Notes: generated by a model not told the origin, from the sequence alone. A stretch of DNA of 64,000 bases from Thraustochytrium sp. TN22 (GCA_013306675.1 JABLUY010000027.1:1-64000); one strand, 5' to 3'; positions 29,556 through 40,110 are shown, counted from the first letter of the stretch. Numbers and translations are program-made.

Positions 29556-32500
29556 TCAGGGCGCAGCAGACTCGACGCCCTTGGCCTCTGGCGAGAGCGG
29601 CACGGAGGCCTCGACAGCATCGCGCAGGCCTGGACGGCGGTCGAGGACGGCTGCGAAGCGCTGCCGGTCCTCGTCGGAGCCGAGGGCGGCGACGTCGGCG
29701 GCGATGCGAATGCAAAGCTGCTCGAGCTCGACGGAGGACAAGGTGTGCAGGACGGTGCTCATGCGGTCGAGGACCTCGAGCTGGAGAGCCAGCTGCGCGG
29801 CGGCCGTGTCCTTGCCGCAGTTGCGCGTGGAGAGCGCCTTGGTGAAGAGCGCGGCCCACTGGTCGCCGGCGAGGCAGTTGGCCTCGGCGAGCTCGCGCAC
29901 GGCATTGCGCAGGAGCTCGAGCGCGTGCGAAGAGGCCTGCGCGGCCATATCCTCCGGCAGCTCCGTGGTTTCGATGAGCGCGTGCAGACTCTCGAGGATG
30001 CCGCGCTCGTCGGCGAACCAGGCAGCGTCCCGTTCGCGCGTCTCCATGAGACGCGAGTGCAGGATGAAGAGCAGGTTGAGAAGGTCGGTGAGCAGGTCAA
30101 CGCTGTCGAGGTCCTCCTTTTGCTGCGGCGGCGCCTGCTGCGGCGACACCGGTTGCGCCTGCTGCTGGGCGTACTGCGGGTCGGCGCCGTTCTGCACGAC
30201 CACCCACTTGCGGTGTGCCAGGCTGCGGCCCACAAAGGAGCGGTGCGCGTTGAGAAGCTCCGGCACGTTGACCTCGGCGAGGCGCACATGCGTGAAGATC
30301 TTGTTGAGCACCTGCAGGCCGCGCGCACAGGCGCGAAAGTCCTCCGCCTGGCTGATGAGCACTAGCGTGCGCGCCACAGTCTCGTTCCAGATGGGCCGGT
30401 CCTCGCGTGGCGCGTCGTAGGCGCGCACGAGCGCATCGCAAAGCAGCGTGCCCAGGTCCGGCGCCACGGCCGAGGGCAGCCGCAGCAAGAACCGCAACGC
30501 GCCGCTCACGTCCTCGCCGCCGTCCCACATGCGGCGCACGGCAAGCCGCAGCAGCGCCACCGAGGCCTTCTCCGTGAGGCAGGACGCGTGGTCGGCAGAC
30601 CGCAGCACCTGCACGAGGTACAGGCGCGCCATGGGCCAGATCACGTCGAGGCGCGCCTCGTTGGCGAGTGTCACCTCCATGAGCAGGTGCACGCCAAAGA
30701 GGCGCGAGGCGCGCGACGGCGGTGCCAGCATGTCGACGCGGATGTCGCTGCGCAGGTCCGACGGGTCCTCCTCCTCGGCCAGGCTCACGCGTGCGTCCTT
30801 GAGCAGTGCGTCCTCTGGCGGCAGGTGGCTCTCGGAGCCGCCGGACGCCACAATAATGCCGCGAACCAGCGCCGCCAGCGTCAGGTCCGGCAGCTCTGTT
30901 GACCGGGTCACGAGCGCGCCAACGCCGGCCAGGTCCACCTTGACCTGGTTCGGCGGCGCCGTGGGCGACCGCTTGTCGCCCAGGCTCTGCGCGGCAAAGG
31001 CCACGGCGCGACGCACCGTGTAGAGTTCCTCCTCTCGCGCCTGCAGCGCCGCCTCCGCTTCGGCGCGGTTCTCGCCGTTGAACCAGCTCACCCAGCCCTT
31101 GGACCGCTCCAGCGCGGCGCGCGCCGCCGCCGCCGCGTTCTCCGCATTGCGCGTCCACGCCGTCGAGCTCAGCCGGTGGTACTTGCCGCGCAGGCCGGGG
31201 TCCAGCAGGGCGTCGCGAGACTCCTGCAGGAGCGCGTCTGGCAGCAGGTCCAGGTCAAAGAGGCGCATCAGGCAGTACACCACGTACGGCCACGCCAAAC
31301 GCACCTCCTCAGCGTGGCGCAAGACGATCTGGAAGACCGAAGTCGTCGCCGTTTGTGCCTTGGGACTGCGTTCCAGGGCGCGCATCGCGCCGGCCACGCT
31401 GGACGGCGTGCCCAGCACGTCGCGCGCGAGCTCGCGCGCTCGCGAGCTCGCGTCGTTTGCTTCCGAGTCCGCCTCGTCCTCGTCCACGTCCGCCTCGTCG
31501 CCGTCCACATCGTCCTCGTCCAGCGTGCGCTCGCCGGCGGCGGCGCGCGCGGCGACCTGGGCCACGCGTGCCGCCGAGGCCGAGGTGGAGGCGCCCGAGG
31601 CGCCCGGTGCGCCCTGTGCGCCGGGTGCGCCGCTACCGCTGCCGCTGCCGCTGCCGCTGCCGCTGCCGCTGCCGCTGCCGCTAGAGCTGCTGCTGCCGTC
31701 GCCATCCGGCGACGGCACCTCCTGCTGGCCATCCACCGAAACGTCCTCGGCCTCGTCGTCCTCGTCGTCCTCCAGGTCCGTGTCCTGCACCTCGGAGGCG
31801 GCGCCGCTGGCCGCCGTGCCGGCAGCGCCGCCACTGCTTGCGCGGCGCAACTCGGGCGGGAGCACCTTGCGCACCGACCCGGTACGCCCGAGCTTGTGGC
31901 CGGCCGCGCCGCGCGGCATGCGCACGCTCGAGGAGGACTGCGCGTACAGGAGGAGCGTCGTGAACTTGCAAATGTCCACGATCGCGCGGTCCAAGACGCG
32001 CACCATGCGGAAGCGCGCGGCAATCTCGGCGCAGCTGACCATGCCCTCGTGCGCCAGCTCCACCGCGCCGCGCTGGCGTTGCAGGTCGCCGGCCTGGTAC
32101 ACGACGCTGAGCGCCGTGAATGCTGGCTTGTGGATAAAGGCGAAGATCTGCTCGTCGTACAGGCGGCAGGCCGCAGCGCTTGGCACGAGCCGCATCGGCT
32201 CAGACGCGCGCCGCCGCTTGACCAGGTCCGCCCAGCGGTCCGCGGTGACTTCGGCCGTGAGCGCCGACCCGTCCGTCATGGTGTTGATCTCGCGCGCGCG
32301 GATGTCGTCGTAAATGCCCCGCAGCAGCGACATGGGCATGTCCTGGCCCTTGGACACGGCCTCGCCGTAGTTGCGGTTGCTGATGGTGAAGGACTCAAAG
32401 GTCATCTTCTTCTCCGGGCGGATGTTGGGGTTGTGCAGGTCCGTGTTGAGCAGGATGATGGAGAAGCACAGCAAGAAGCAGCAGTCCACCGTCGGGAAAT

Positions 32501-34907
32501 GCCGCGCGTCGCCGCATGCCGCGTGCGCGCGCGTGGCGAAGGCCTGCACGATGCGGTCGATGACCTGCGCCTCGCCCGGCAGCCGGAAGCTCTCCAGGAA
32601 CATGCGCAGCGCCGGCAGCAGCGCCATGTTTTCCATGGCAAAGGTGCCCACGAAGGCCTCCAGGACCGCCACGTTGCGCTCATGGAAGTCGCCAATGTAC
32701 TCGCCAATGGCAGCCTTGTCGAGGCCGGGCGTCTCGCGCAAAAAGTGCGCGAGCTCCTCGGGCGTGGGCGGGTTGCTCACGAAGCCCGCGTCGATGAGCG
32801 CCGCCACTCCGGCCTTGGGCTTGCGGTTGAAGGTCTCCACGCAGCGGCGCAGCTTGCACTTGCGCCGCTTGCTGTCCAGCAGCGCCTCCGGATCGTGCAT
32901 GCGGTCCGTGATGCGCAGGGCGGCGCTGCTCTGATCCAGCGGCGCGGCGCACCGGGACGCGATGGATTTGACCCCCAGGTGGATGCACCGCAGCGACATG
33001 AGCTGAAGCGGGTCCAGCGCCAGCTTGCGCAGCTGCCGTGGGAAGCTGTGGTTCGAGAGGTGCCGGAAGAGCTGTTCCAGCACGTCGTTCGCATTCGGGT
33101 CGCAGTCGAAGTTGCAAAACAGGTCCGCCGCCACCGTCGGGTCCGCGAAGAGGTCCGTCAACGTTTCCAGCACGAGCCGCCGCGCCTCGTTGTCCGCCTG
33201 CCGCGCCTTGGCCTCTAGCGCGCGCAAGAACACGCTTCCGCAAAAGGCCTCAAGCTGCACGCGCAGGTGCTGCCGAGTGTTGGAGTGCGACACCAGCACG
33301 TGCACGATGCGCAGCGCACGCGACAGCAGGCTCAGCGGCACGCGAGGGCCGAACTGGCCAGACGGCCCGGCGGAGCCAACCAGCTCGAAGGTCTCCGCCT
33401 TGTATTGCGCGTCCAGCTCGCGGAACGTGCACGGGATGCGCGCGAACGGCGAGTCGGCGCGGGTGACGCTTGCACTTCCGCCCATTGTTCCGGCCGTCGA
33501 TGACCTCCTCCGCGGCGACCTGCTGTTGTTGTTGTTGTTGTTGTTGTTGCTACTGCTGCTGCTGCTACTGTTGCTGGTCCCGGCCTCGCCGCCGCCTTCG
33601 CCGCCGGCCTCGGCGTCGGCGCCACCGCTTGAGCCGTTGCCCTGGCCGCTGTTGCCCTTGCCGCCGCCGCCGCCCTCCGCGTCCGAGTCGAGGTCGTCAA
33701 CATCCGAGTCCGCGGCATCATGAATCAGCGGCACGGAGGCGGGCGGTGGCATCATGTGCAGCAGGTCGAGGCCTGCGGCGTCGCGGTCGCCGGCCGGCAC
33801 AGGCCGGCAAGCGACCTGACAGGTCTGCAGGAGGCCGCGGAAGAGCTCGTCGCAAATGAGCGCATGGATCTCCGGCTGCGCGTCGACGCGCACTTCGCCG
33901 GTCTCTGCATCGATGGTGGCCACGAGCGCGCTCAAGACCAATTCTAGGCAGGTTTGACGCAGTTCCGGCTCGTGCCAGCCGACGCCGTGCGGGTCGATGC
34001 GCCGGCAAAGGAAGCCAAAGAGCCGCCGTGCCAGCTTCTCGTCGCGCTCCTTTTTGGTCTTCTTGGTCCGCTTTTTGGCCGGTCCACTCGCCACCGCCGC
34101 CGCGGCCGCGGCCGCGGCCGCGGCGGCGCTCTCGGCCTCGGGTGAGGCGGCCTGCGCGCCCTTGCTGCTCTCACTGCTCTCGCTGCCATAGAGCGAGGCG
34201 AAGAGCTCGCAGACCATGGCGCCGAGCTTGCGCGAGGCGAGGCGGCGCAGCATGTCAGCATTGGAGGAGACCACGCCGTTCTTGAAGACTGTAACGAAGA
34301 CGGCCTCCAGCTCGCGCGGCGTCAGCGCCGCGGCGGCCGGGCAGGCCAGACAGGCCTCGAGCAGCTCGAGCGCCCACATGACAGCGATCTCATCGTCGCC
34401 GCTATCGGTCTGCCGGAAGACGCACTCTACCGTGGCCTCCACGACATGGTGCAGAGCGCGCTCCACGCGCTCCGAGCGGTTCTTGAAGAGCTGCAGAGAG
34501 ACCACGAGCCGGTGCACGGACGCAAGCGCCTCGCCCGTCACGGTTGCGCTCGTGCTCGGGCTACGGATGCACTCCAGCAGCGGGCGCAGCACCTCGGACG
34601 GGTCCAGCGCGTCGTCCGCGCGCGCCACCGACGTGTACATGCGCAGCTTCTCGCGCACATTGCCGGCCGCCGACGTCAGCACGCCCACCTCCTTGCGCAC
34701 CTCCTTGAGCGGCATCACCTGGAAGATGTCCAGCACCATGCCGGGCTCCCGCAGGCAGAACAGCCGCCGCGCGCGCAGCGCCGTGGCAGCGCCGCCTGTT
34801 GCGCCCGGGCCCTCTTGCACCTGCAGCAGCGTGTACGACTCCTGCCGCAGTTTCGCGATCACGCCCTGGTACTCCCCGCACAGCACGGGGATCTCCGGGT
34901 GCTGCAT
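29556..34907 (-). CDS. GBF1: Large Sec7-domain ARF guanine nucleotide exchange factor (GBF1/GNOM type)
   Basis: This protein activates ARF GTPases at the Golgi or endosomes and so drives COPI vesicle formation. The predicted protein is 1783 aa, the usual size for the family. The N-terminal region (GEYQGVIAKLRQESYTLLQV; PLLECIRSPSTSATVTGEAL) matches the DCB domain of GBF1/GNOM, followed by a HUS-like region. The Sec7 domain starts near residue 687 (FNRKPKAGVAALIDAGFV). The catalytic glutamic finger is FRLPGEAQ with Glu near 779, followed by FSIILLNTDLHNPNIRPEKK. HDS-type helical repeats fill the C-terminal half. Low-complexity Ser/Asn runs, a Ser-Gly repeat and acidic stretches interrupt the domains. 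The ATG at 34907 begins directly at the DCB domain. GBF1 rather than BIG is chosen from the DCB and Sec7 wording. Confidence 0.93.
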   Translation of the reverse strand: MQHPEIPVLCGEYQGVIAKLRQESYTLLQVQEGPGATGGAATALRARRLFCLREPGMVLDIFQVMPLKEVRKEVGVLTSAAGNVREKLRMYTSVARADDALDPSEVLRPLLECIRSPSTSATVTGEALASVHRLVVSLQLFKNRSERVERALHHVVEATVECVFRQTDSGDDEIAVMWALELLEACLACPAAAALTPRELEAVFVTVFKNGVVSSNADMLRRLASRKLGAMVCELFASLYGSESSESSKGAQAASPEAESAAAAAAAAAAAVASGPAKKRTKKTKKERDEKLARRLFGFLCRRIDPHGVGWHEPELRQTCLELVLSALVATIDAETGEVRVDAQPEIHALICDELFRGLLQTCQVACRPVPAGDRDAAGLDLLHMMPPPASVPLIHDAADSDVDDLDSDAEGGGGGKGNSGQGNGSSGGADAEAGGEGGGEAGTSNSSSSSSSNNNNNNNNSRSPRRRSSTAGTMGGSASVTRADSPFARIPCTFRELDAQYKAETFELVGSAGPSGQFGPRVPLSLLSRALRIVHVLVSHSNTRQHLRVQLEAFCGSVFLRALEAKARQADNEARRLVLETLTDLFADPTVAADLFCNFDCDPNANDVLEQLFRHLSNHSFPRQLRKLALDPLQLMSLRCIHLGVKSIASRCAAPLDQSSAALRITDRMHDPEALLDSKRRKCKLRRCVETFNRKPKAGVAALIDAGFVSNPPTPEELAHFLRETPGLDKAAIGEYIGDFHERNVAVLEAFVGTFAMENMALLPALRMFLESFRLPGEAQVIDRIVQAFATRAHAACGDARHFPTVDCCFLLCFSIILLNTDLHNPNIRPEKKMTFESFTISNRNYGEAVSKGQDMPMSLLRGIYDDIRAREINTMTDGSALTAEVTADRWADLVKRRRASEPMRLVPSAAACRLYDEQIFAFIHKPAFTALSVVYQAGDLQRQRGAVELAHEGMVSCAEIAARFRMVRVLDRAIVDICKFTTLLLYAQSSSSVRMPRGAAGHKLGRTGSVRKVLPPELRRASSGGAAGTAASGAASEVQDTDLEDDEDDEAEDVSVDGQQEVPSPDGDGSSSSSGSGSGSGSGSGSGSGSGAPGAQGAPGASGASTSASAARVAQVAARAAAGERTLDEDDVDGDEADVDEDEADSEANDASSRARELARDVLGTPSSVAGAMRALERSPKAQTATTSVFQIVLRHAEEVRLAWPYVVYCLMRLFDLDLLPDALLQESRDALLDPGLRGKYHRLSSTAWTRNAENAAAAARAALERSKGWVSWFNGENRAEAEAALQAREEELYTVRRAVAFAAQSLGDKRSPTAPPNQVKVDLAGVGALVTRSTELPDLTLAALVRGIIVASGGSESHLPPEDALLKDARVSLAEEEDPSDLRSDIRVDMLAPPSRASRLFGVHLLMEVTLANEARLDVIWPMARLYLVQVLRSADHASCLTEKASVALLRLAVRRMWDGGEDVSGALRFLLRLPSAVAPDLGTLLCDALVRAYDAPREDRPIWNETVARTLVLISQAEDFRACARGLQVLNKIFTHVRLAEVNVPELLNAHRSFVGRSLAHRKWVVVQNGADPQYAQQQAQPVSPQQAPPQQKEDLDSVDLLTDLLNLLFILHSRLMETRERDAAWFADERGILESLHALIETTELPEDMAAQASSHALELLRNAVRELAEANCLAGDQWAALFTKALSTRNCGKDTAAAQLALQLEVLDRMSTVLHTLSSVELEQLCIRIAADVAALGSDEDRQRFAAVLDRRPGLRDAVEASVPLSPEAKGVESAAP

Positions 34908-35585
34908 CTCTCCCCGGGCTTCCGCCCCTCCCTCGCGCCTCCCCTGGCCTCGCCTCGCCTCGCGCGCGCGCGCCTCCCGCTCCTCGCGTCGCCTCGCCTG
35001 GCGTCGCCTCGCGTCGCGCGCTGCTCTTCCCTCTTCGCCGCGCCTCTCCGGGCTCGCCGCCTCGCCGCGATCCGCCGCCGCGGCGCCGCGGGCGGCGGCT
35101 CCGGGCGGCGCTGCTGCGCGGCCCTGCGCTGCGCGGCGCTGCGACGCGGCGCTGCGCGGCTGCGCGGCTGCGCGGCTGCGCGGCGCGGGCGCGCGAGCTA
35201 GGATTTTGCCTTCTCGCGGGCAACTTACCGCGACGTGGAAGCGGTGTACTAGCTGGGCACAGTCGCTGTAACTAGTAGTTGCTGCGAAAGCGGCCTATCT
35301 GCGCCACGCAACTTACTGACGCAACCGGCGCCGCCGCGCCGCGGCTGCCGTCCGAGTCGTCACGGTGATGATCACGATGTAGCAGGCCCTCTGCGTCAAG
35401 CCCGAGCGCAGATGGCCGATGAGCATCGCGACGGCGGAGCTCGCGAGAATAGAAGAGCAAACTGGCAGTTTGCGGAGCCGATGGGCGTCGAGAGGCTTGC
35501 AGAGACAAGTGTCTTTAGCAGCGTGGAAGTAAGGGCTGGACCGCGTTTCACGGTCTCGCGCTCCTGCTCTGAGCTCTCAACTTTC

Positions 35586-35622
<37 letters not shown>

Positions 35623-35792
35623 AAGGTACTGGGCGAACGTGAACGTGACGAGGACAGTCAGATGGTTGTGAAAAAAAGAGGGCAGCTAGCTGCAAGCACG
35701 CGAAAAGTGCGCAACGCCAAATCCTTGTGAGAACTCCTTGGCAGGATGTCACACCGACTTGGCTCGCGAAGTCGCTTGGCTCACTCGGCATC
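34908..35792. other. Intergenic: ARF-GEF promoter and APX 3' flank
   Basis: 885 bases. The part nearest the ARF-GEF is GC-rich with GCCTC/GCGGCT-type short repeats. A GTAAGT on the minus strand near 35227 could be the donor of a 5' UTR intron for the ARF-GEF, which is only a possibility. A (CT)n tract lies at 35591-35619. No protein gene is seen. Confidence 0.45.
35591..35619. repeat. (CT)n microsatellite
   Basis: A perfect CT dinucleotide tract of 29 bases lies 3' of the ascorbate peroxidase gene. Confidence 0.9.
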
Positions 35793-37039
35793 TTAGAGCT
35801 TGGGCTTGTAGGCCGCCAGCTTGATGCCGCCCGGGACAGCCCAGACGACGCCGAGCTCCGAGAGGCGGCGGTGCGCGTCGGCGTACTCGACGAAGAAGGC
35901 GCCCTGCGACTCGGCGTAGCGGTCAAAGTGCGGCTTGAAGGACGGGTCGGTGGCGATGATGTTGTCGGTCTCGAGCGAGAAGAGCTGGTCGTCCTTGACG
36001 CGCTTAAAGTAGCTGTTGTCGAAGGACAGCCACTTCTTGGTCCAGCTCTGGCCGCCAGGCATGCCGAGGCCCTCCTTGCCGTCGGCGCGCGCGCGGTGCT
36101 CCTCGTTGGAAGTGTACTGGGTGCCCTTGGAGCCATAGCCGTACGAAGTGGTGCCGCTGCGCTCCTTGAAGGCGCGGCCGACCGTGTGCGCGCCGGAGAG
36201 CGCCACGATGTCGCGGTCCGAGAAGCCCATGCGGTGGAAGACGTCGCGCAGGTGCTGCTTCGAGTTCACGTCGCGCGGGAACGGCGCGTTGCCGGCCGGC
36301 AGGTTGCCCTCCATCGGGCACTCGTCCGCGTCCAGGCGGCCGTAGCGCATGTCGATGCACGGGCCGCCCATGAGCGCGATGGCCTCGGCGCTGGCCATCT
36401 GCAGAATGTCCGCGATGGACAGCGCCGGGTACTTTTGCTTGAACGAGTCCGCGTACCGCAGCGCCTTGTCCAGGCCCGCGTTGGCGGCGTGGCCCAGCTC
36501 GTCCGACAGCCGGATGCTCCCGTTCGCGCCGCCAATGCCCGGCTTGCTCACGTCGTACGTGCCGGAGTCATGCCAGGCCGCGCGGATCATGATGGGGCCG
36601 CAGTTCATCTTGTCAATGAACGCGCGCAGCTCCTCCCGGCACTCCAGGAGCGCCTTGGTGTACGCCTGTGGTTTGTTCCGCCCATGCCGTCAGCGCTCCG
36701 AGTGCTTCGCCGAGACCGCCGCCGCCTCCTTCTTGCCGCAACGCTTGCCACCGAGCACGAGCGCGAGCGCGAGCGCGATCACGAGCACAAGCACGAGCCC
36801 AAGCGCGCCTCCCGTCTGCGCCCGCGCGCGGGCTGTTCGCGCGCGCCGCAGCTCTCCTGTGTCGGACACGGTCCAGGCGCAGCGCAGCGCGGCGCATCTC
36901 GTCGCATCCATTGCATGCCTTCCCGTGCCGCCGCCACCTCTGGCTGCCTGGGCGCGCGGGGCGGGGAGAGGGGGCGTCGAGCCCCGCGCCCGCCGTCCCG
37001 CCCGGCCACGCCGCCACTTACCTGCTCGTCGAAGCCCAT
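35793..37039 (-). CDS. APX: Ascorbate peroxidase, two exons
   Basis: This is a class I haem peroxidase that reduces hydrogen peroxide with ascorbate. Exon 1 is 37022-37039 (six codons, MGFDEQ, with an ACCATGG start context). Exon 2 is 35793-36665. Joined in phase 0 they give 296 aa. Distal site: IRAAWHDSGTYD (Arg, Trp, His). Proximal His: ALSGAHTVGRA. The radical-site Trp region is SWTKKWLSFDNSYF. An insertion between the proximal His and FDNSYF contains GYGSKGTQYT and MPGGQSWT, like the stromal/thylakoid APX of plastids and unlike cytosolic APX. However, the N-terminus has no transit peptide, so the protein appears cytosolic unless another first exon exists. Without the intron the ORF would start at MNCGPIMIR and lose the conserved ELRAFIDK helix. 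It is divergent from RRN3. Confidence 0.9.
36666..37021 (-). other. Intron of ascorbate peroxidase gene
   Basis: A 356-nt intron with donor GTAAGTGG and acceptor CCACAG. A CTGACGG branch-like motif has its A 25 nt before exon 2. Inclusion of the upstream codons restores the conserved APX helix in frame, which is the main evidence for splicing. The intron interior is GC-rich and includes GAGCGC-type short repeats. Confidence 0.85.
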
Positions 37040-37734
37040 GGTCGCGAGGGAGTCCGACGCGCGCTCGGGGGTCCTGGTGGTGCCTCTGCTTGCTCCGAGT
37101 TAGGGATCTGCTTTTCTGCGTGCTTTGCTCTGCAGCCTCTTCTTGTCGGGCATCATGATGCGCTGCGCTGGTGCCGCTCTTGCGCGCTCCTTTGTCAGAG
37201 GAGATCAGCTTGATCAGCTACGTTACGTCCGCTGCAGCGGTCGTCTGGAGGACTCGTCCGAGGCGCGGTCGAGGCCAGCCTGTGAGCGTAGCTTACCACT
37301 GCCTCTCCACGGCCTCCAAGTCGGAATCGCTCGTGGAGTTGGGCGGTGGCCTGTGTCTCTTGGCTGACTTGGCAACGTCGTCGAGATCGCGATCTCGTCG
37401 GCCAGGTCCTGCACGATCACCGTCAGTCAGCTCAACACCGCCATGGCGCCGCTGGCCATGAACTCCTTTCCTTCTGAGGTCACGCTTTGTTGCAATCAGC
37501 TTTGAGAGCCTGGCGCGCGAAGGCTCCGGGTCTAGCCGACTTTGTTCGCGGCGCTCTCGCGGGGCTCGCTCGCACGCGCGCGCAGGCACGCGCAGCGATT
37601 CACCATGACCGCGACGATCGGCGCGGCCGCTTGTTGCGCCGATTCGGGGGCAGGATAGGGCGTTTAGGCGGCTGGCGGCGGTGGCGCGGCGCGGGCAGAC
37701 GCGCGCGCGGGCGGGGCGGCGGCGCGGCGGCGAC
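37040..37734. promoter_or_regulatory. Divergent promoter of APX and RRN3
   Basis: 695 bases between divergent start codons. The centre (37100-37500) is less GC-rich; the 250 bases before RRN3 are very GC-rich and probably its 5' UTR. No repeat array or gene is apparent. Confidence 0.5.
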
Positions 37735-40110
37735 ATGTCGGCGGCGGAGGCGGGCGCGCTGGTGGCGGCGGCGCTGGAGAGCCAGCTGCAGGGGTCCGCG
37801 GCGGCGCCGGAGGCGTACGGCGCGCTGGTGCGCGAGCTGCGCACGGGGGAGGACCCGGCGCGGTTCTGCGAGGTCTTCAGAGCGCTGGCGCAGAACGCGG
37901 CCACCATCGCGCGCGGCCACCAGCGCTTCGAGGACCTGCTGGCGCTGGCCTTCGTCTTCAACTGGACCTTCGACGATGACGTCTGCACGGCCTTCGAGGG
38001 CTTCTTGCGGGGCCTCGTGTCGGCACACGCCGGCTTCTTGCAGCCCGTCCTGGAGTTGCTCGTGAAGAACTTCCTGCCGCCGAGCGCGGCCCTCGGCGAC
38101 GACAGCGGTCGCGCCGTCGCAGGCGCCGAGGCCGCGGTCGCCGCCGCCGCCGATGACGACGACGACGACGACGACGACTATGAGGACGAGGACGAGGACG
38201 TCCTGGACGAAGCCACGCTGCAGCGCCGCGCGGACCGCGTCCACGAGACGGTGCGGTCCATTCTGCGCATCCTGCCGCTGGGCTGCACGACCCTGCTCAA
38301 GGTCGTGCTCAAGCACTTCCCCAAGCAGGAGCACGAGCTGGCGCTGCATCAGGCATACATGGAGCAGGCGCTGCGCGTGAGCGACTACGTGCCCATCCTC
38401 AAGGACCGCCTCGTGGCGGCGGCCGTCGAGCGCCTTCTGGCGCTTGACGCGCTCGTGCGGGTGGACGACCTCGAGCCGGAGGTGCCCGCTGCGGCCGCGG
38501 TCTTCTCCATGGAGGAGGAGGACCAGCAGCTGCAGGAGCAGGGCGCCGGTGCGGACCAGGAGCTCGAGAAAAAGCAGCAAGAGCAGCAGGAGCAGGCGGG
38601 TGAGGGCGGCTCCAAGGCCGCCGAGACCGCGGCCGCCGCGCTGGACCTGGCCCAGGTGCGCGAGCTCGCAGACAAGCTCGACGTTCTCCTGGACGTCTTC
38701 ATGCAACACGCCGACGCGCAACTGGAAGCGCGTGGCCGCACCGCGGACGTCTTCGTCAATCTTTTGCTCAACGTCTTCGACCGCATGATCCTGCCCCGCC
38801 GCAACGTCACCAGCACGCAGTTCGTGGTCTTCTACGTCTGCCGCAAGCGGCCCGAGTGGGTGGAGCGCTACCTGCACCGCCTCCTGGAGCGCGCTCTGAA
38901 CTCCTCCACCGAAACGCCCGCGTACGTGCGCCTCAACGCCATCAGCTACCTCGCAAGCTTCCTGGCCAGGGCCTTATATGTAAGCAAGGACACCGCGCTG
39001 CGCGCGCTGGACTGCATGGTGCGCTGGCTCAAGTCGTACGATAAGGACTTTCGGACCAAGCGCGCAGACGAAATCGCAAAGGGCGGCTTTGTCATCAACC
39101 CGGAGGACCACCTCCGCTTTCTGGCCGTGGCGCAGGCCGTCGTGTACATTCTCACCTTCAAGGCCAACGAGCTGCCCGCTGAGAAGCTGCGCGCCTGGGG
39201 ACTCAGCGACCTCTTCTCCTCGCCACTCTGTCCGCAGGCCTACATCGCGGACGACATTGTCGACGAGTTTGCCCGCCTTGCCAGTTCGCAGCGCCTGCTT
39301 GACGCCGCGGCGCACGCGCGCCTCGAGAGCGGCCTGCATGGCCTGCATGAGACGGGCTTGCAGCTGCAGCATGGCGCGGGCCGCCGCAAGGTCATGAACG
39401 AGCTCGCCGCCACCTACCCGTTCGACCCGTGCGTACTCAAGCGCACCGCTACGCGTGTCGGCCCGTACTATCAGTGCTGGTTCGGCTCCGAGGGCGACCT
39501 GCACACCGATGCCTACGAGACCGCGCAGGCCGGCATCGACGACGCGGACGACGACTACGCGTCCGACGCCGACTACGTCTCGGACGCACCCTCGCTTGCC
39601 GACGAGCAGATCCGCGACGCCCAGGCTCACCTGCCCCCCGCTATTCACATCCCCGGCGTCGTCTCGGAGCGTGCCGCGCGCATCCTCAGCCAGCTCGGCG
39701 CCTGGCGCCAGGGCAGCAGCGGCGCCTGGCACCAAGGCAGCAGCGGCGCCGCCGCTCCCAGGAGGTCTACGCGCACGCCCGCGCCCGTGCCCGCGCCGGC
39801 CTACGATGGCAAGAACTTCTGGGGCTTTGACGCGGCCTCGGCCTCGCTGGCCTCCTCGCATGACGACGCCATGTCGGTCGAAAGCAGCAGCTTCCCCAAG
39901 AGCACGCTGTCACCGCCGCGCAACCTGTCCACGTCGTTGCGCTCCAACCTCTCTCTCGCCTCCTCCATCAGCTCGCCTCACGCAGGACCTTCTCTGCAGC
40001 TGCCGCCGCCGCTGTCGCCGCCTCTCGTAGCTGCACGGCCCATCCCCATTGTCCAGCAAGCCGACGACGCCATCCAAAGCGACCACGAGTCCCTCTCCGG
40101 CTCGTGGTGA
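37735..40110 (+). CDS. RRN3: RNA polymerase I initiation factor RRN3/TIF-IA
   Basis: RRN3 links RNA polymerase I to the core promoter factors of rRNA genes and is the growth-regulated step of rRNA synthesis. The predicted protein is 791 aa. HEAT-like helices run through the protein. Family-typical blocks are VHETVRSILRILPLG, VVLKHFPKQEHELALHQAYM, NVTSTQFVVFYVCRKRPEWV, AYVRLNAISYLASFLARALY and RFLAVAQAVVYILTFK. YPFDPCVLKRTATRVGPYYQ near the end of the fold is the most diagnostic. An acidic Asp/Glu insert and a Gln/Glu-rich insert break the N-terminal third. The C-terminal ~200 residues are Ser/Pro-rich and disordered and could be phosphorylated. The start MSAAEAGALV is the first ATG; the upstream frame opens with GTG only. 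Human RRN3 is about 650 aa, so the extra length is in the tail. Confidence 0.92.
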   Translation: MSAAEAGALVAAALESQLQGSAAAPEAYGALVRELRTGEDPARFCEVFRALAQNAATIARGHQRFEDLLALAFVFNWTFDDDVCTAFEGFLRGLVSAHAGFLQPVLELLVKNFLPPSAALGDDSGRAVAGAEAAVAAAADDDDDDDDDYEDEDEDVLDEATLQRRADRVHETVRSILRILPLGCTTLLKVVLKHFPKQEHELALHQAYMEQALRVSDYVPILKDRLVAAAVERLLALDALVRVDDLEPEVPAAAAVFSMEEEDQQLQEQGAGADQELEKKQQEQQEQAGEGGSKAAETAAAALDLAQVRELADKLDVLLDVFMQHADAQLEARGRTADVFVNLLLNVFDRMILPRRNVTSTQFVVFYVCRKRPEWVERYLHRLLERALNSSTETPAYVRLNAISYLASFLARALYVSKDTALRALDCMVRWLKSYDKDFRTKRADEIAKGGFVINPEDHLRFLAVAQAVVYILTFKANELPAEKLRAWGLSDLFSSPLCPQAYIADDIVDEFARLASSQRLLDAAAHARLESGLHGLHETGLQLQHGAGRRKVMNELAATYPFDPCVLKRTATRVGPYYQCWFGSEGDLHTDAYETAQAGIDDADDDYASDADYVSDAPSLADEQIRDAQAHLPPAIHIPGVVSERAARILSQLGAWRQGSSGAWHQGSSGAAAPRRSTRTPAPVPAPAYDGKNFWGFDAASASLASSHDDAMSVESSSFPKSTLSPPRNLSTSLRSNLSLASSISSPHAGPSLQLPPPLSPPLVAARPIPIVQQADDAIQSDHESLSGSW

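Noticed and set aside
31176-33218. 680-codon plus-strand open frame opposite the ARF-GEF
   Set aside because: Antisense of the Sec7 region, with biased Val/Arg/His composition and no domain.
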